Program-made: the position numbers and the translations under genes
Part shown: positions 49,490 through 57,612 of the stretch, piece by piece
Layout: every line of letters begins with the position of its first letter
Position numbering within the stretch: the first letter of the stretch is position 1
NCBI RefSeq assembly: GCF_011059145.1
Contig: NZ_JAALLT010000002.1
Location: 828,177 to 892,176 of the forward strand
Length of the DNA: 64,000 nt
Direction of reading: 5' to 3'
From: Halalkalibaculum roseum
GTDB taxonomy: Bacteria; Bacteroidota; Rhodothermia; Balneolales; Balneolaceae
Notes under the pieces: generated by a model
Seen by the model: only the letters and a program-made list of their open reading frames with translations
Databases searched by the model: none
Told to the model about the DNA's origin: nothing

Positions 49490-50326
49490 ATGTCACTACA
49501 AATCAGTCATATCCTCTTACCGACCGACTTCTCGGAAATCTCAGATAAAGCATTGCCTTTCGCATTGGAATTAGCCAAACGTAATAAGGCCTCAATCACC
49601 ATGATGCACACTATCGAAGAGCCCTATGATTTTGCACCCATGCTAGAAGACATCAGAAAACAGGTCAATCGTAAAGTTAAAACCCTCTTCAAAGATAAGC
49701 TTGAAGAGATAGCAAAACGCAGTGAATACAGCGAGTTGGATATCGATACCAGCATACAAAACGGACGAGTGTCATTGGCTATCCTGGAGGAGGCAAAACT
49801 CAGCAAAGCTGATCTTATTGTCATGGGGACAACCGGTGCCACAGGTCTGCAAAAAGTGCTCTTCGGTAGTAACGCTTCTGAAATCATTCTGCAATCGAAA
49901 GTACCGGTACTGGTAGTACCCAAAAATTCCGGCTATAACGGCTTGGAGCACATTACATTCCTGACGGACTACAATGATGGAGATCTTAATGCACTGCAGG
50001 AAACGGCTGATATTGCCGGTTTATTCAACTCCAAAATCACGGTGCTACATATTGCAAAAGAACGCAACTTAAAAACGGAGACCATGCATCGCGGATTTAT
50101 AGATATGGTAACAAAACAGCTGAACTACAAGGATATGGATTTTGAATTGGTCATTCAGAACAATTTCATAGCCGGAGTGGCAGATTTCCTTGAAACTAAG
50201 ACCACTTCATTAATTACCATGGTGCGGTATAAAAAGCCTTTCTTCTCCAAACTACTTAGCAGGAATCACTCTAAAGAGTTAGGCTTTTATAGCAAGCTAC
50301 CGTTGCTGGTACTCATGGGAGAATGA
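49490..50326 (+). CDS. Universal stress protein, tandem UspA domains (second copy)
   Basis: A 278-residue protein. The first UspA domain (about 1-148) is complete, with the ATP-binding motif 'MGTTGATGLQKVLFGSNASE' (G-x2-G-x9-G(S)). The second (about 155-278) is degenerate and lacks it. It begins 'MSLQISHILLPTDFSEISDKAL', as expected. Different arrangement from the Usp at 8066, where the intact ATP site is in the second domain. It lies 70 bp after the DUF892 pair on the same strand and may share their promoter; no operator copy lies just upstream. Confidence 0.88.
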   Translation: MSLQISHILLPTDFSEISDKALPFALELAKRNKASITMMHTIEEPYDFAPMLEDIRKQVNRKVKTLFKDKLEEIAKRSEYSELDIDTSIQNGRVSLAILEEAKLSKADLIVMGTTGATGLQKVLFGSNASEIILQSKVPVLVVPKNSGYNGLEHITFLTDYNDGDLNALQETADIAGLFNSKITVLHIAKERNLKTETMHRGFIDMVTKQLNYKDMDFELVIQNNFIAGVADFLETKTTSLITMVRYKKPFFSKLLSRNHSKELGFYSKLPLLVLMGE

Positions 50327-50389
50327 AGCAACTAAAAGACATTCTGTAAAAGAATTCACAAATAAATCTTCACCCTAACGATTTCAGCC

Positions 50390-51079
50390 ATGTATACATC
50401 AATTCTAAAACTCCCGGTTGAAAATTTTTACCTGGAAGGCGAAATCTCCCTTCCTGTAAAAGCGGAAAGCCTTATCATTTTTTCCCATGGCAGCGGCAGC
50501 AGTCGTTTCAGCGCACGAAATAATATGGTAGCCAGAGAGCTGCACAAGGCAGGTTTCGGTACCCTGCTATTTGACCTGATGAGTAATCATGAAAAAGAGG
50601 ATTATGAAAAAAGATTCAACATGGATTTGCTCACCCGGCGCCTTGTCAGTATCACTCTCTGGATCTATCAGCATTCGGAGTATACCGATTTAGACCTGGG
50701 CTACTTCGGGTCGGGTACCGGAGCTGCAACGGCACTGCGGGCAGCCGCAAAACTTGATTCCATGATTAAAGCCGTGATATCCAGGGGCGGACGTTTAGAT
50801 CTTGTCAAAGACGAAGAGCTAAAAGAAGTGAAATGCCCAACCCTGCTGATTGTCGGTGAACTGGATTTCCACACGCTCAAAGTAAATCGCAAAGCGTTTA
50901 AGAACATGCATTGCACCAAACAGCTTATGGTAGTGCCCGGTGCTTCACATCTGATTGAAGAACCAGGAAAAATGAAACAGGTGGCAAAAGGTGCTGTGAC
51001 CTGGTACAGTAAATTCCTGAAGGAAGGCACCATGGATCCGTCTCTTGAGTACGAACTCCCGGGAGAAGATTACAGCTAG
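50390..51079 (+). CDS. Alpha/beta-hydrolase-fold protein (dienelactone-hydrolase-like) with altered nucleophile elbow
   Basis: A 229-residue alpha/beta hydrolase of the kind often found with stress phosphoribosyltransferases. The oxyanion region 'IIFSHGSGSSRFSARN', the acid 'IVGELDFHTLKVN' and the catalytic His in 'VPGASHLIEEPG' are visible. The nucleophile elbow, normally G-A-S-T-G in this family, reads 'GYFGSGTGAATAL', so Ser is shifted by one and does not match G-x-S-x-G (codons ggg tcg ggt acc gga read directly). It may be inactive or have a new role. It follows Usp by 63 bp. Confidence 0.75.
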   Translation: MYTSILKLPVENFYLEGEISLPVKAESLIIFSHGSGSSRFSARNNMVARELHKAGFGTLLFDLMSNHEKEDYEKRFNMDLLTRRLVSITLWIYQHSEYTDLDLGYFGSGTGAATALRAAAKLDSMIKAVISRGGRLDLVKDEELKEVKCPTLLIVGELDFHTLKVNRKAFKNMHCTKQLMVVPGASHLIEEPGKMKQVAKGAVTWYSKFLKEGTMDPSLEYELPGEDYS

Positions 51080-51133
51080 ATTGGGAAGTAAGTAATTGAA
51101 GGTTACATTTAATTTTAATGCAAAGGATTCATT

Positions 51134-51382
51134 ATGTATGAGACATTAAAAGTAAAGCTGGATAAGTCATCCCATCTCAAAGAATACCTGGAGGATCTGC
51201 TGCGCTGGGAAAGCGAAGGAGGCAATTCTTCTGACCTGAATGACATTTTGGATGATCTGGACAGTCCCCTAAGAGCAGGCGACGTATTCGAAGTTCAGGA
51301 GGGTCACATCATTTCTGAGAAAGAAGAATTTTACCTGGAGGTCAAGATTAAAAAAGTCGAGAGCATAGATCGAATCGATTGA
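51134..51382 (+). CDS. Hypothetical acidic small protein (82 aa)
   Basis: An 82-residue, strongly acidic protein starting MYETLKVKLDKSSHLKEYLEDLLRWESEG, with a helical first half and a beta-like second half ('FEVQEGHIISEKEEFYLEVKIKKVES'). It has no signal peptide or TM segment. I do not recognise the family. It lies 54 bp after the hydrolase gene and is probably the last gene of the DUF892-Usp-hydrolase run. Confidence 0.5.
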   Translation: MYETLKVKLDKSSHLKEYLEDLLRWESEGGNSSDLNDILDDLDSPLRAGDVFEVQEGHIISEKEEFYLEVKIKKVESIDRID

Positions 51383-51778
51383 AAAGACGGATGCTGGATG
51401 CTGGATGCTGGATGCTGGAAAAAGGTGTCAATTTTGAATAGACCGAACAAATTTATTTCTGGCACCGAGGGAGTTGTGCCACATACACTCCATTGGAGTA
51501 CTCCCGTTTTAGGCCACTATTCCAGGGATTGAAAACATCTTTCAATTCAATTTATTCGTACTGGACACGGAGCGTCCGGTGCGGCATAGACCACGGAGCG
51601 ATCGATGAGAAGAGACGAGAACGAACTTTATTTTACTTAGCCTTCCGCTCTGCGGGGGAGCATGCAATTCCCGCTCCGCGGTGATACGCGCTCAGATTAC
51701 TGTTCACTGTTACAGACACACTGCCAACCTTCCTTCTCCCTTTTACCTTTTCACTTCACACATAAAAAAACCAATACC
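51383..51778. other. Gene-free gap with short palindromic GC-rich segments
   Basis: No credible gene. The gap contains the heptamer repeat (51389-51419), an AT-rich stretch, and a GC-rich part at 51570-51690 with repeated 'CACGGAGCG' (two copies, 51573 and 51592) and hairpin-capable pieces such as 'CGCTCTGCGGGGGAGC' and 'TCCCGCTCCGCGG'. It looks like decayed extragenic repeat (REP-like) material. Confidence 0.4.
51389..51419. repeat. Tandem heptamer repeat (GGATGCT) x 4.4
   Basis: About 4.4 identical head-to-tail copies of GGATGCT begin 7 bp after the stop of the 82-aa gene. It has the same unit length, seven, as the GGCAGAA array at 24140, though the sequence differs. Confidence 0.85.
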
Positions 51779-52063
51779 CTACTTCAGCTGCTTTCTCATA
51801 TTTGCGATCCCGTCTTTGATATCTTTCCAGAGGATTTCAAAATCATTTTTCAGATCTTTGGAAACCTCTTCCCCGGCTTTTTCAAGCCTGCTCAACTTTT
51901 TACGCAGCTCATCGCGTTTCTTTTTTGTCTGCTCCATTTTCTGAGCAAACTTGCTTTTCAAGTCAGAATACTTATCCCCTGCTTTCTTTTCGAGTTCCGT
52001 CAACTCTTTGTCCCAATCTTTAAGCTGGCGGGTCAGTTTTTCAATATATTTTTCTCGTTTCAT
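51779..52063 (-). CDS. Coiled-coil protein, sll1863-like stress family
   Basis: A protein of about 94 residues, almost wholly coiled coil, rich in Lys/Glu with heptad leucines ('EKLTRQLKDWDKELTELEKKAG', 'KKRDELRKKLSRLEKAGEE'). Comparable to the sll1863 family of small stress coiled-coil proteins. I chose the ATG at 52063 (MKREKYIEKL), preceded by AAAGG; an upstream GTG (52144) would add 27 residues. It is the last gene of the minus-strand run OB-fold, DUF2231, DUF2267, coiled coil, 35 bp (counted from the upstream GTG) after DUF2267. Confidence 0.6.
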   Translation of the reverse strand: MKREKYIEKLTRQLKDWDKELTELEKKAGDKYSDLKSKFAQKMEQTKKKRDELRKKLSRLEKAGEEVSKDLKNDFEILWKDIKDGIANMRKQLK

Positions 52064-52179
52064 AGTGCCTTTTGTAAACTTTTTTGTAATCGCTTCAATA
52101 GTATTACCGTTTCTTTCCTTCAATTGTTTCATCATAGCAGTCACCGGTACCTTTTTTTAGATTGTATTATTCTTTCAAT

Positions 52180-52728
52180 TCAATTTTTCAGGCTATTCCT
52201 CCATAGCTCTTTGATATCTTTTGGCATACCGCTGTAAATATCCTCCATCTCACCTTCACTGATCTTTTGATAGAGCAGCTTTAGCACAGCCTGTAAGGCA
52301 ACTTCGGCATCTATCGAGGTATTCCCGAAAAAGCCCATCTCAATGGTTTCCAGAAACTCATCAGCATCCAGTTTCTCGGGTTTATCCTTTAGATTATAAC
52401 CTTCAAAGAACACCCCCCTGACCATAAGCGGCAACTGGGCTGATAGATCAAATACCTCACTTGGAGTAGATCGATCACGGATGGTATGCAGAACACTTCG
52501 CAGGGCCTGAAAAGCGATGTCCGGGCGATCTTCCCGGCCCATTTCCACCGCAATGGCGTGCAACCAATAATCAAACTCACTTGTAAATTTTTTTAAGTTT
52601 ACCCCGGCCTCCTCCTTTTCTTCCGGTCCCACGGTTGATCTTTTCACCTTTTCATCGTGAACTTCACCCTTCTCTTCATCACCCGGTAACGGTTCGTACC
52701 ACTTTACCTCTTTTTTTGTGTCATTCAT
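52180..52728 (-). CDS. DUF2267 family protein
   Basis: A protein of about 182 residues. An acidic linker region (1-60) is followed by the DUF2267 domain (about 65-180): 'FDYWLHAIAVEMGREDRPDIAFQALRSVLHTIRDR', 'LPLMVRGVFFEGYN' and 'AVLKLLYQKISEGEMEDIYSGMP'. It is all-helical, cytoplasmic and of unknown function; family members are commonly stress-linked. I placed the start at the ATG 52728, with GAGG 7 bases upstream; the longer reading begins at 52782. A weak operator lies at 52817-52835. Confidence 0.75.
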   Translation of the reverse strand: MNDTKKEVKWYEPLPGDEEKGEVHDEKVKRSTVGPEEKEEAGVNLKKFTSEFDYWLHAIAVEMGREDRPDIAFQALRSVLHTIRDRSTPSEVFDLSAQLPLMVRGVFFEGYNLKDKPEKLDADEFLETIEMGFFGNTSIDAEVALQAVLKLLYQKISEGEMEDIYSGMPKDIKELWRNSLKN

Positions 52729-52816
52729 AACGGCCTCATTGTTTGTGGTGTTTATACTTTTCCCATAAATAGCCAAATCCACTAATATTTACCGCAAGGC
52801 AGAATACCACCCTCCA

Positions 52817-52835
52817 TGAAGGAGTATTCATTACA
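52817..52835. promoter_or_regulatory. Weak island operator (DUF2267)
   Basis: TGAAGGAGTATTCATTACA: 12 of 19 match, with TTACA and the AAGG core kept. It is 89 bp upstream of the DUF2267 ATG. Confidence 0.3.
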
Positions 52836-52883
52836 TTGTTAACATAATGATCTTATTGTCCTTCCATGGTATCGGAAGAGTTC

Positions 52884-53408
52884 TCAGTGAGAGTCCTCTT
52901 CTTCACCTTCTATTTCGTTTTCAGCTTCCCTGCCAAGTGTTGCCTCCGTATCAGAAGAAATGGTTGTATTTTCTCTCAATTCGGTATGTCTGATCTGACC
53001 TCCTTCATAAGCTGTATACCCAAGTGAAGCTGCAGCAACCAAACTGTAAACCAATAATACCCACATGAATGTGTTCACTCCCTTCGTTGATTTTGAAACC
53101 ATATACAGTCCCACGATACCGCCTACACCCAATATTATCGTCAGCCATTGAGCAGTAGCGGCCGACTCTTCATGACCTTCGATGATATCATGAGAAACCG
53201 TAGGCAAGTCTTCTACAATTTCTTCCGCAGATTCACCGGTTTGAAATGCCACAATGGAAAATATTCCTGCCACAATAAAACCGACGAGGGCAACTTTTTT
53301 TATGGACCGGCTTTTGGCCGTAATGCCCCAAACCAGAATTGCAATTGAGAAAAATGATGCCAGTATAGGTACATGATTGATCAATAAATGGTAATGTGCC
53401 GCATTCAT
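52884..53408 (-). CDS. DUF2231-like 4-TM membrane protein
   Basis: A 174-residue membrane protein beginning 'MNAAHYHLLINHVPILASFFSIAILVWG', the characteristic DUF2231-like opening with His residues facing the membrane. It has four TM helices (about 10-28, 38-55, 85-103, 113-130) and a periplasmic or cytoplasmic acidic tail ('ENEIEGEEEDSH'). The conserved 'YEGGQIRHTE' follows the fourth helix. Such proteins often accompany cytochromes and redox genes; the His residues may bind haem or metal, which is inference. It lies 29 bp after the OB-fold gene. Confidence 0.75.
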   Translation of the reverse strand: MNAAHYHLLINHVPILASFFSIAILVWGITAKSRSIKKVALVGFIVAGIFSIVAFQTGESAEEIVEDLPTVSHDIIEGHEESAATAQWLTIILGVGGIVGLYMVSKSTKGVNTFMWVLLVYSLVAAASLGYTAYEGGQIRHTELRENTTISSDTEATLGREAENEIEGEEEDSH

Positions 53409-53437
53409 ATTTATGAAGATTAGTTATTATTGGTTTA

Positions 53438-53890
53438 TCAGTTCACTTTACTATCCCAGTAAGGTGAGCCTTCTTCATCTCTTAATTGATATGTGTTTTT
53501 GCCCCTCTTCAGAATCCGGGCAACCATGATCTCCTGGTTTTTAAAGTCGATTACGGAACCGCTAACAGTGAGCTCCTCACCAATCTTAATATGTCTAAGT
53601 TGGCGGTCGATATACCAAGACGGACCCAAATGTACCTCCATGACCTCCTCTTCGTCTGCTAAAAACAGTATGACGCCACGTGTATCATGCCTGCTCTCCT
53701 TGGAATAAAATACTTCTACCACATGACCGGTAAATTCCGTAACGGAGTCAGGATTATAATTTCGGCGATACCTCTTGAGTCCATGAACCGTCCTGTTTAT
53801 GGCAAGAACTGCCATACCTGCAGTAAATAGAGCTAATCCACTAAGCCACAGCTTAACCACTTTTTCAAGATCACTTGTTTCATTACTCAT
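53438..53890 (-). CDS. Membrane-anchored OB-fold-like protein (paralogue of 54097 gene)
   Basis: A 150-residue protein with a single TM helix (about 14-31) and an OB-fold-like domain: 'GHVVEVFYSKESRHDTRGVILFL', 'EVHLGPSWYIDRQ' and 'SGSVIDFKNQEIMVARI', ending 'TYQLRDEEGSPYWD'. The 'VHLGPxWY' and 'QLR..G.P.W' signatures also occur in the gene at 54097, so the two are paralogues. The function is unknown; I compare it with periplasmic OB-fold (BOF-like) stress proteins. The operator at 54008 lies 118 bp upstream. Confidence 0.62.
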   Translation of the reverse strand: MSNETSDLEKVVKLWLSGLALFTAGMAVLAINRTVHGLKRYRRNYNPDSVTEFTGHVVEVFYSKESRHDTRGVILFLADEEEVMEVHLGPSWYIDRQLRHIKIGEELTVSGSVIDFKNQEIMVARILKRGKNTYQLRDEEGSPYWDSKVN

Positions 53891-54007
53891 GGTAGTACAA
53901 TTTTAATATTAGGCTACAGATTTCACTCAATAATGCCGGAAAATGCATATGTAACCCAATATGGATTATCCAAACTGAAGGATTTGTAGTTTAAATTACT
54001 GCTTATT

Positions 54008-54026
54008 TGTAATGTAAAACCCTACA
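54008..54026. promoter_or_regulatory. Island operator (OB-fold/DUF2231/DUF2267 run)
   Basis: TGTAATGTAAAACCCTACA: both outer half-sites are intact and the right half (ACCCTACA) is strong. It is 118 bp upstream of the ATG at 53890. Confidence 0.55.
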
Positions 54027-54096
54027 CCTGATAGCTGGAGGAATCACATTCCAAGCACATAAAGCAGTAATCCATTTTATGAAACGGATTAAACCA

Positions 54097-54555
54097 TCAA
54101 TTAATCCTTCCGCTTCCCATTCTCCATCCTCTCCAGTTCGGTATTCCCTGCCTGTTACGTAATTGTAAAAGCATGTCTCCCCTGTTCACTCTCACGGCAA
54201 TAATTGCAGGTGCGCCGTCATAGGTAATACGTGAACCATAAACCGTAACCTTATCACCCTTTTCGAAAGAGTATTCCTGTTGTTCCATATACCAAACCGG
54301 TCCAAGATGCACAGGTATTGTTGTTTCTTTTGTCTTTACCACGATATGCACGCCGGGTGTCCCCATATTGTTGTTTCCGGTCTGTATGGTTACTTCCGCC
54401 ACTTCCCCTTCTATGGTTTCCATACTGTTTGCATCAAAATTTCTGGAATACATCTGCTTTTTCATCTTGTTACCTTTTTGCTGGGCTATAGCAAGATCAG
54501 GTACTATTGACAGGGCGACCAAAAAAGCCAGACCTGTATAGAGTAATTGTTTCAT
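54097..54555 (-). CDS. Exported OB-fold-like protein (paralogue of 53438 gene)
   Basis: A protein of about 152 residues with a Sec signal peptide (MKQLLYTGLAFLVALSIVPDLAIA, cleavage near 'AIA-QQ'), a short basic linker, and the same OB-fold-like domain as its neighbour: 'GEVAEVTIQTG', 'VHLGPVWYMEQQ', 'GSRITYDGAPAIIAVRV' and 'LQLRNRQGIPNWRGW'. A secreted/anchored pair suggests that they act on opposite faces of, or at different points in, the envelope. I set the start at the ATG 54555; a GTG three codons earlier is open. The function is unknown. Confidence 0.6.
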   Translation of the reverse strand: MKQLLYTGLAFLVALSIVPDLAIAQQKGNKMKKQMYSRNFDANSMETIEGEVAEVTIQTGNNNMGTPGVHIVVKTKETTIPVHLGPVWYMEQQEYSFEKGDKVTVYGSRITYDGAPAIIAVRVNRGDMLLQLRNRQGIPNWRGWRMGSGRIN

Positions 54556-54753
54556 GATGATCACCGTATTTGTTTCTTTGTTTTCAATTAACTGTTTGTA
54601 TAGTTACTCTTTTCAGACGAAGCTTCCTTTTCAGGCTGCTGCAATAACGGGAATGGATTCTCATAGGTCGTTTACTTGATTTGTACTTAACTTATTCGGT
54701 TCCGATTTACATCGACGGTTCATCACAGTACTCAATGGCAGATCTGAATCACT

Positions 54754-54777
54754 CACTATTCTTGTTCAAGAATAGTG
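54754..54777. other. 11-bp inverted repeat with 2-base loop
   Basis: CACTATTCTTG / CAAGAATAGTG is a perfect palindrome with a TT centre, followed on the plus strand by TTTTC. The genes on both sides are on the minus strand, so the T-run is on the wrong side for a terminator. It lies within a 313-bp gap (54556-54868) otherwise without features. It could be an operator for another regulator. Confidence 0.4.
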
Positions 54778-54868
54778 TTTTCAATCCTAACCCAATTCAC
54801 TTACGCAAACACCGCACTATGTCGATTCTGTGATTGGAGAATTTTCGAATTCACATCCCGGTATAATC

Positions 54869-55330
54869 TTAGCTGCCGGTGGATTCCATCGCTCTGAGAC
54901 GTTTGTTTATACGTTCCATGGCCATTACGGCTTCGTCCATTTGTCCGGTCATATTCTGCAGGCGAGTTCTCAAACGTTCCATATCTTGTTTCATCTCCTC
55001 ATCCTGCATCATTTCGCGGTTTTGCAGCATCAAATTGCAACGCTCGGCGGCATTTTTCAGGTTACCCAGTACCATACCCAGCTGTTCACCCATGCGATGG
55101 GTCATCTGATACTGGTTGCGTATGGTCTCGTTTTTGCTTTGCTCCATTCTCCGGCTCATTTCCTGAGTCATTGTCTGTGTTCGTTCCATCAACTGATTGA
55201 TATGCTGCATCATATTTTGCATTTGCTGCATCTGTTGCTGCATTTGCTGTTGTCCGGTCTGTTGTGCAAATGGTTGAGCATAGATACCCAGCAGAAGAAT
55301 CAGCATGATTGGGGTTATTTGTTTAAGCAT
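54869..55330 (-). CDS. Exported Met/Gln-rich helical protein
   Basis: A protein of about 153 residues with a signal peptide (MLKQITPIMLILLLGIYAQPFA). The mature part is almost wholly helical and unusually rich in Met and Gln: 'QQTGQQQMQQQMQQMQNMMQHINQLMERTQTMTQEM', then 'LQNREMMQDEEMKQDMERLR'. The heptad pattern suggests a periplasmic coiled coil, and the many Met residues could bind metal or scavenge oxidants. I do not recognise the family. I set the start at the ATG 55330 with GGTGA 7 bases upstream. The operator at 55441 lies 111 bp upstream. Confidence 0.55.
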   Translation of the reverse strand: MLKQITPIMLILLLGIYAQPFAQQTGQQQMQQQMQQMQNMMQHINQLMERTQTMTQEMSRRMEQSKNETIRNQYQMTHRMGEQLGMVLGNLKNAAERCNLMLQNREMMQDEEMKQDMERLRTRLQNMTGQMDEAVMAMERINKRLRAMESTGS

Positions 55331-55440
55331 GTTTGTCACCTTTGATTCAGATTTAAGATTCAATACATAGTAATTCGGTAAGCTGTGATAACCGGAAAGG
55401 GATTGGCTGAATGTTGCTGTAGTTAAAATGCGTCGAAACA

Positions 55441-55472
55441 GGTAGGCTGAAATCCTACATTATGTGGGATTT
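55441..55472. promoter_or_regulatory. Island operator plus overlapping longer palindrome (Met/Gln-rich protein)
   Basis: GGTAGGCTGAAATCCTACA (55441-55459) has both GTAGG and CCTACA halves. It overlaps a second palindrome, 55450-55472, where AAATCCTACAT faces ATGTGGGATTT with one mismatch in eleven pairs. This marks the right boundary of operator-bearing DNA. Confidence 0.5.
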
Positions 55473-55639
55473 ACAAAAACGACAAAACGAATATACGTTT
55501 TGCAAAAAGTGCTCATCACCTTTTTAAATCAGATAGAAAATTTACCCGATTTCACCTGACCCTCTACTCGTTTTTTTATATCTTTACGGGCTCTGAATTA
55601 ATCATATAAACAATATTAAAGCCGTACCACCGGAACTTG

Positions 55640-57592
55640 ATGGCAAAAGATAAAATTACGATTACCTTCCCGGATGGAAGTACCAAAGATTTTGATAAAG
55701 AAGTAACCGGCTATGAAGTAGCTGAATCTATCTCTAAAGGGCTGGCCAGACAGGCTCTCAGTATTACATTTAACGGTGAAATCATAGACCTCGATCGTCC
55801 TTTGGAAGAGGATGGCACCATCACCATCAATACATGGGATAGTGAAGACGGCAAGTACACATTCTGGCACTCATCCGCTCACCTGCTTGCAGAGGCCGTG
55901 CAGGAACTGTATCCCGAAGCAAAATTCGGTATCGGTCCGCCCATCGAAGAAGGCTTCTACTACGACATCGATTTTGGGGATCAATCTGTGGGTCATGGTG
56001 ATCTAGAGAAGATAGAGAAGAAAATGATTGAAATGGCCCGAAAGAAATCTGAGTTCCGGCGCCGTGAAGTATCAAAGAAAGAGGCACTCTCTTTTTATAA
56101 AGATCGGAACAATAAGTATAAAGTCGATCTGATTGAAGATCTTGAAGACGGTACCATCACCTTTTACGAGCAAGGAGAGTTTACCGACCTATGCCGCGGA
56201 CCTCATATACCGAATTCAGGCGATGTAAAAGCTGTGAAGCTTACCAATCTCGCCGGAGCTTACTGGCGCGGAGATGTAGACAGTGAACAGCTGACCCGCA
56301 TTTACGGAATCAGCTTTCCGAAACAAAAACTGCTTGAAGAATACCTGGAACGAGTCGAGGAGGCCAAGAAGCGTGATCATAAGAAGCTGGGCAAAGAACT
56401 CGACATCTATATGATGGATCAGATGGTTGGTCAGGGATTACCCGTTTGGCTGCCCAATGGAACCGTGATTCGCCGGAAGCTGGAGGAGTTCTTGCGAGAA
56501 GAACAGAAAAAACGAGGGTACCAGGAGGTTATTACACCCCATATCGGTAACCTGGAGCTATATAAAACTTCAGGCCACTACCCCTACTACCAAGACTCCC
56601 AATACAATCCCATTGAGGTTGATGATGAAGAGTATTTGCTAAAACCGATGAACTGCCCTCACCATCACCGAATTTATGACAATGAACTGCACAGCTATCG
56701 AGACCTGCCCGTTCGTCTGGCTGAATTTGGCAGTGTTTATAGATATGAACAGTCCGGTGAACTTAACGGTTTGTCACGAGTGCGGGGTTTTACACAGGAT
56801 GATGCACACATTTATTGCACCCATGAGCAATTGAAGGATGAAATTAAGAATTGCATTGACCTGACTGAACTTGTTTTTGGGACCTTTGACATGCCCGTAG
56901 ATATCCGTCTCTCTTTCCGGGATGATAACGATGAAAAGTATGGCGGAAAGACGGAATACTGGGACAGAGCAGAAAAAGAAATCAAGGAAGTTGCAGATAA
57001 AGTTGGTCTGGACTACACCGTAGCCCGTGGAGAGGCCAGCTTTTACGGACCTAAAATAGATTTTATTATTCGGGATGCCATCGGCAGAAAATGGCAGCTT
57101 GGCACTGTTCAGGTAGATTATGTTATGCCTGAGCGATTTGACTTGACCTATATCGGTTCTGATAACAATAAGCATCGTCCTGTTATTATCCACCGGGCTC
57201 CTTTCGGTTCCATGGAGCGCTTTGTCAGTATTTTAATTGAACATTTTGCCGGTGATTTTCCGGTCTGGCTGGCTCCTACCCAGGTAAAAATTATTGCTAT
57301 TTCCGATGATCACAATGAATATGCCTATAAATGTGCCGCAGAATTAAAAGAAAACGATATCCGCGTACAGGTAGACGACCGCAGCGAACAAATCGGTGCT
57401 AAAATACGCGATGCTGAAACGAGCAAGATTCCATATATGTTAATAGTTGGAGATAAAGAGGAATCAGACGGTACGGTATCCGTTAGAAGGCACAAAGAAG
57501 GCGATATCGGAACCTTTGATTTTTCTGAATTTATTTCTAATCTCACCGAAGAGATTGATTCTAAAAAGAATCCTACACACGATAACACATAA
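55640..57592 (+). CDS. thrS: Threonine-tRNA ligase
   Basis: A 650-residue class II aminoacyl-tRNA synthetase charging tRNA-Thr. It has the N-terminal TGS and editing domains ('HSSAHLLAEAVQELYPEAKFGIGPPIEEGFYYD'), catalytic-core zinc ligand Cys and His in 'LKPMNCPHHHRIY', and motif 2 'RVRGFTQDDAHIYC'. The C-terminal anticodon-binding domain includes 'QIGAKIRDAETSKIPYMLIVGD'. The start is the ATG 55640; a TTG one codon earlier is not needed. It is the first gene of a conserved block thrS-infC-rpmI-rplT-pheST. Confidence 0.96.
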   Translation: MAKDKITITFPDGSTKDFDKEVTGYEVAESISKGLARQALSITFNGEIIDLDRPLEEDGTITINTWDSEDGKYTFWHSSAHLLAEAVQELYPEAKFGIGPPIEEGFYYDIDFGDQSVGHGDLEKIEKKMIEMARKKSEFRRREVSKKEALSFYKDRNNKYKVDLIEDLEDGTITFYEQGEFTDLCRGPHIPNSGDVKAVKLTNLAGAYWRGDVDSEQLTRIYGISFPKQKLLEEYLERVEEAKKRDHKKLGKELDIYMMDQMVGQGLPVWLPNGTVIRRKLEEFLREEQKKRGYQEVITPHIGNLELYKTSGHYPYYQDSQYNPIEVDDEEYLLKPMNCPHHHRIYDNELHSYRDLPVRLAEFGSVYRYEQSGELNGLSRVRGFTQDDAHIYCTHEQLKDEIKNCIDLTELVFGTFDMPVDIRLSFRDDNDEKYGGKTEYWDRAEKEIKEVADKVGLDYTVARGEASFYGPKIDFIIRDAIGRKWQLGTVQVDYVMPERFDLTYIGSDNNKHRPVIIHRAPFGSMERFVSILIEHFAGDFPVWLAPTQVKIIAISDDHNEYAYKCAAELKENDIRVQVDDRSEQIGAKIRDAETSKIPYMLIVGDKEESDGTVSVRRHKEGDIGTFDFSEFISNLTEEIDSKKNPTHDNT

Positions 57593-57612
57593 TAAAATAA
57601 TAGAGGTTACTT

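Noticed and set aside
50345..50363. Further operator copy upstream of the hydrolase (TGTAAAAGAATTCACAAAT)
   Set aside because: Lacks both GG and CC cores and the TACA half; too weak to count.
51662..52237. 191-aa Phe/Leu-rich plus-strand reading frame
   Set aside because: Reverse complement of the Lys/Glu coiled-coil gene, which naturally reads as Phe/Leu/Ser.
54830..55345. 171-aa plus-strand reading frame rich in His and Leu
   Set aside because: Antisense shadow of the Met/Gln-rich gene.
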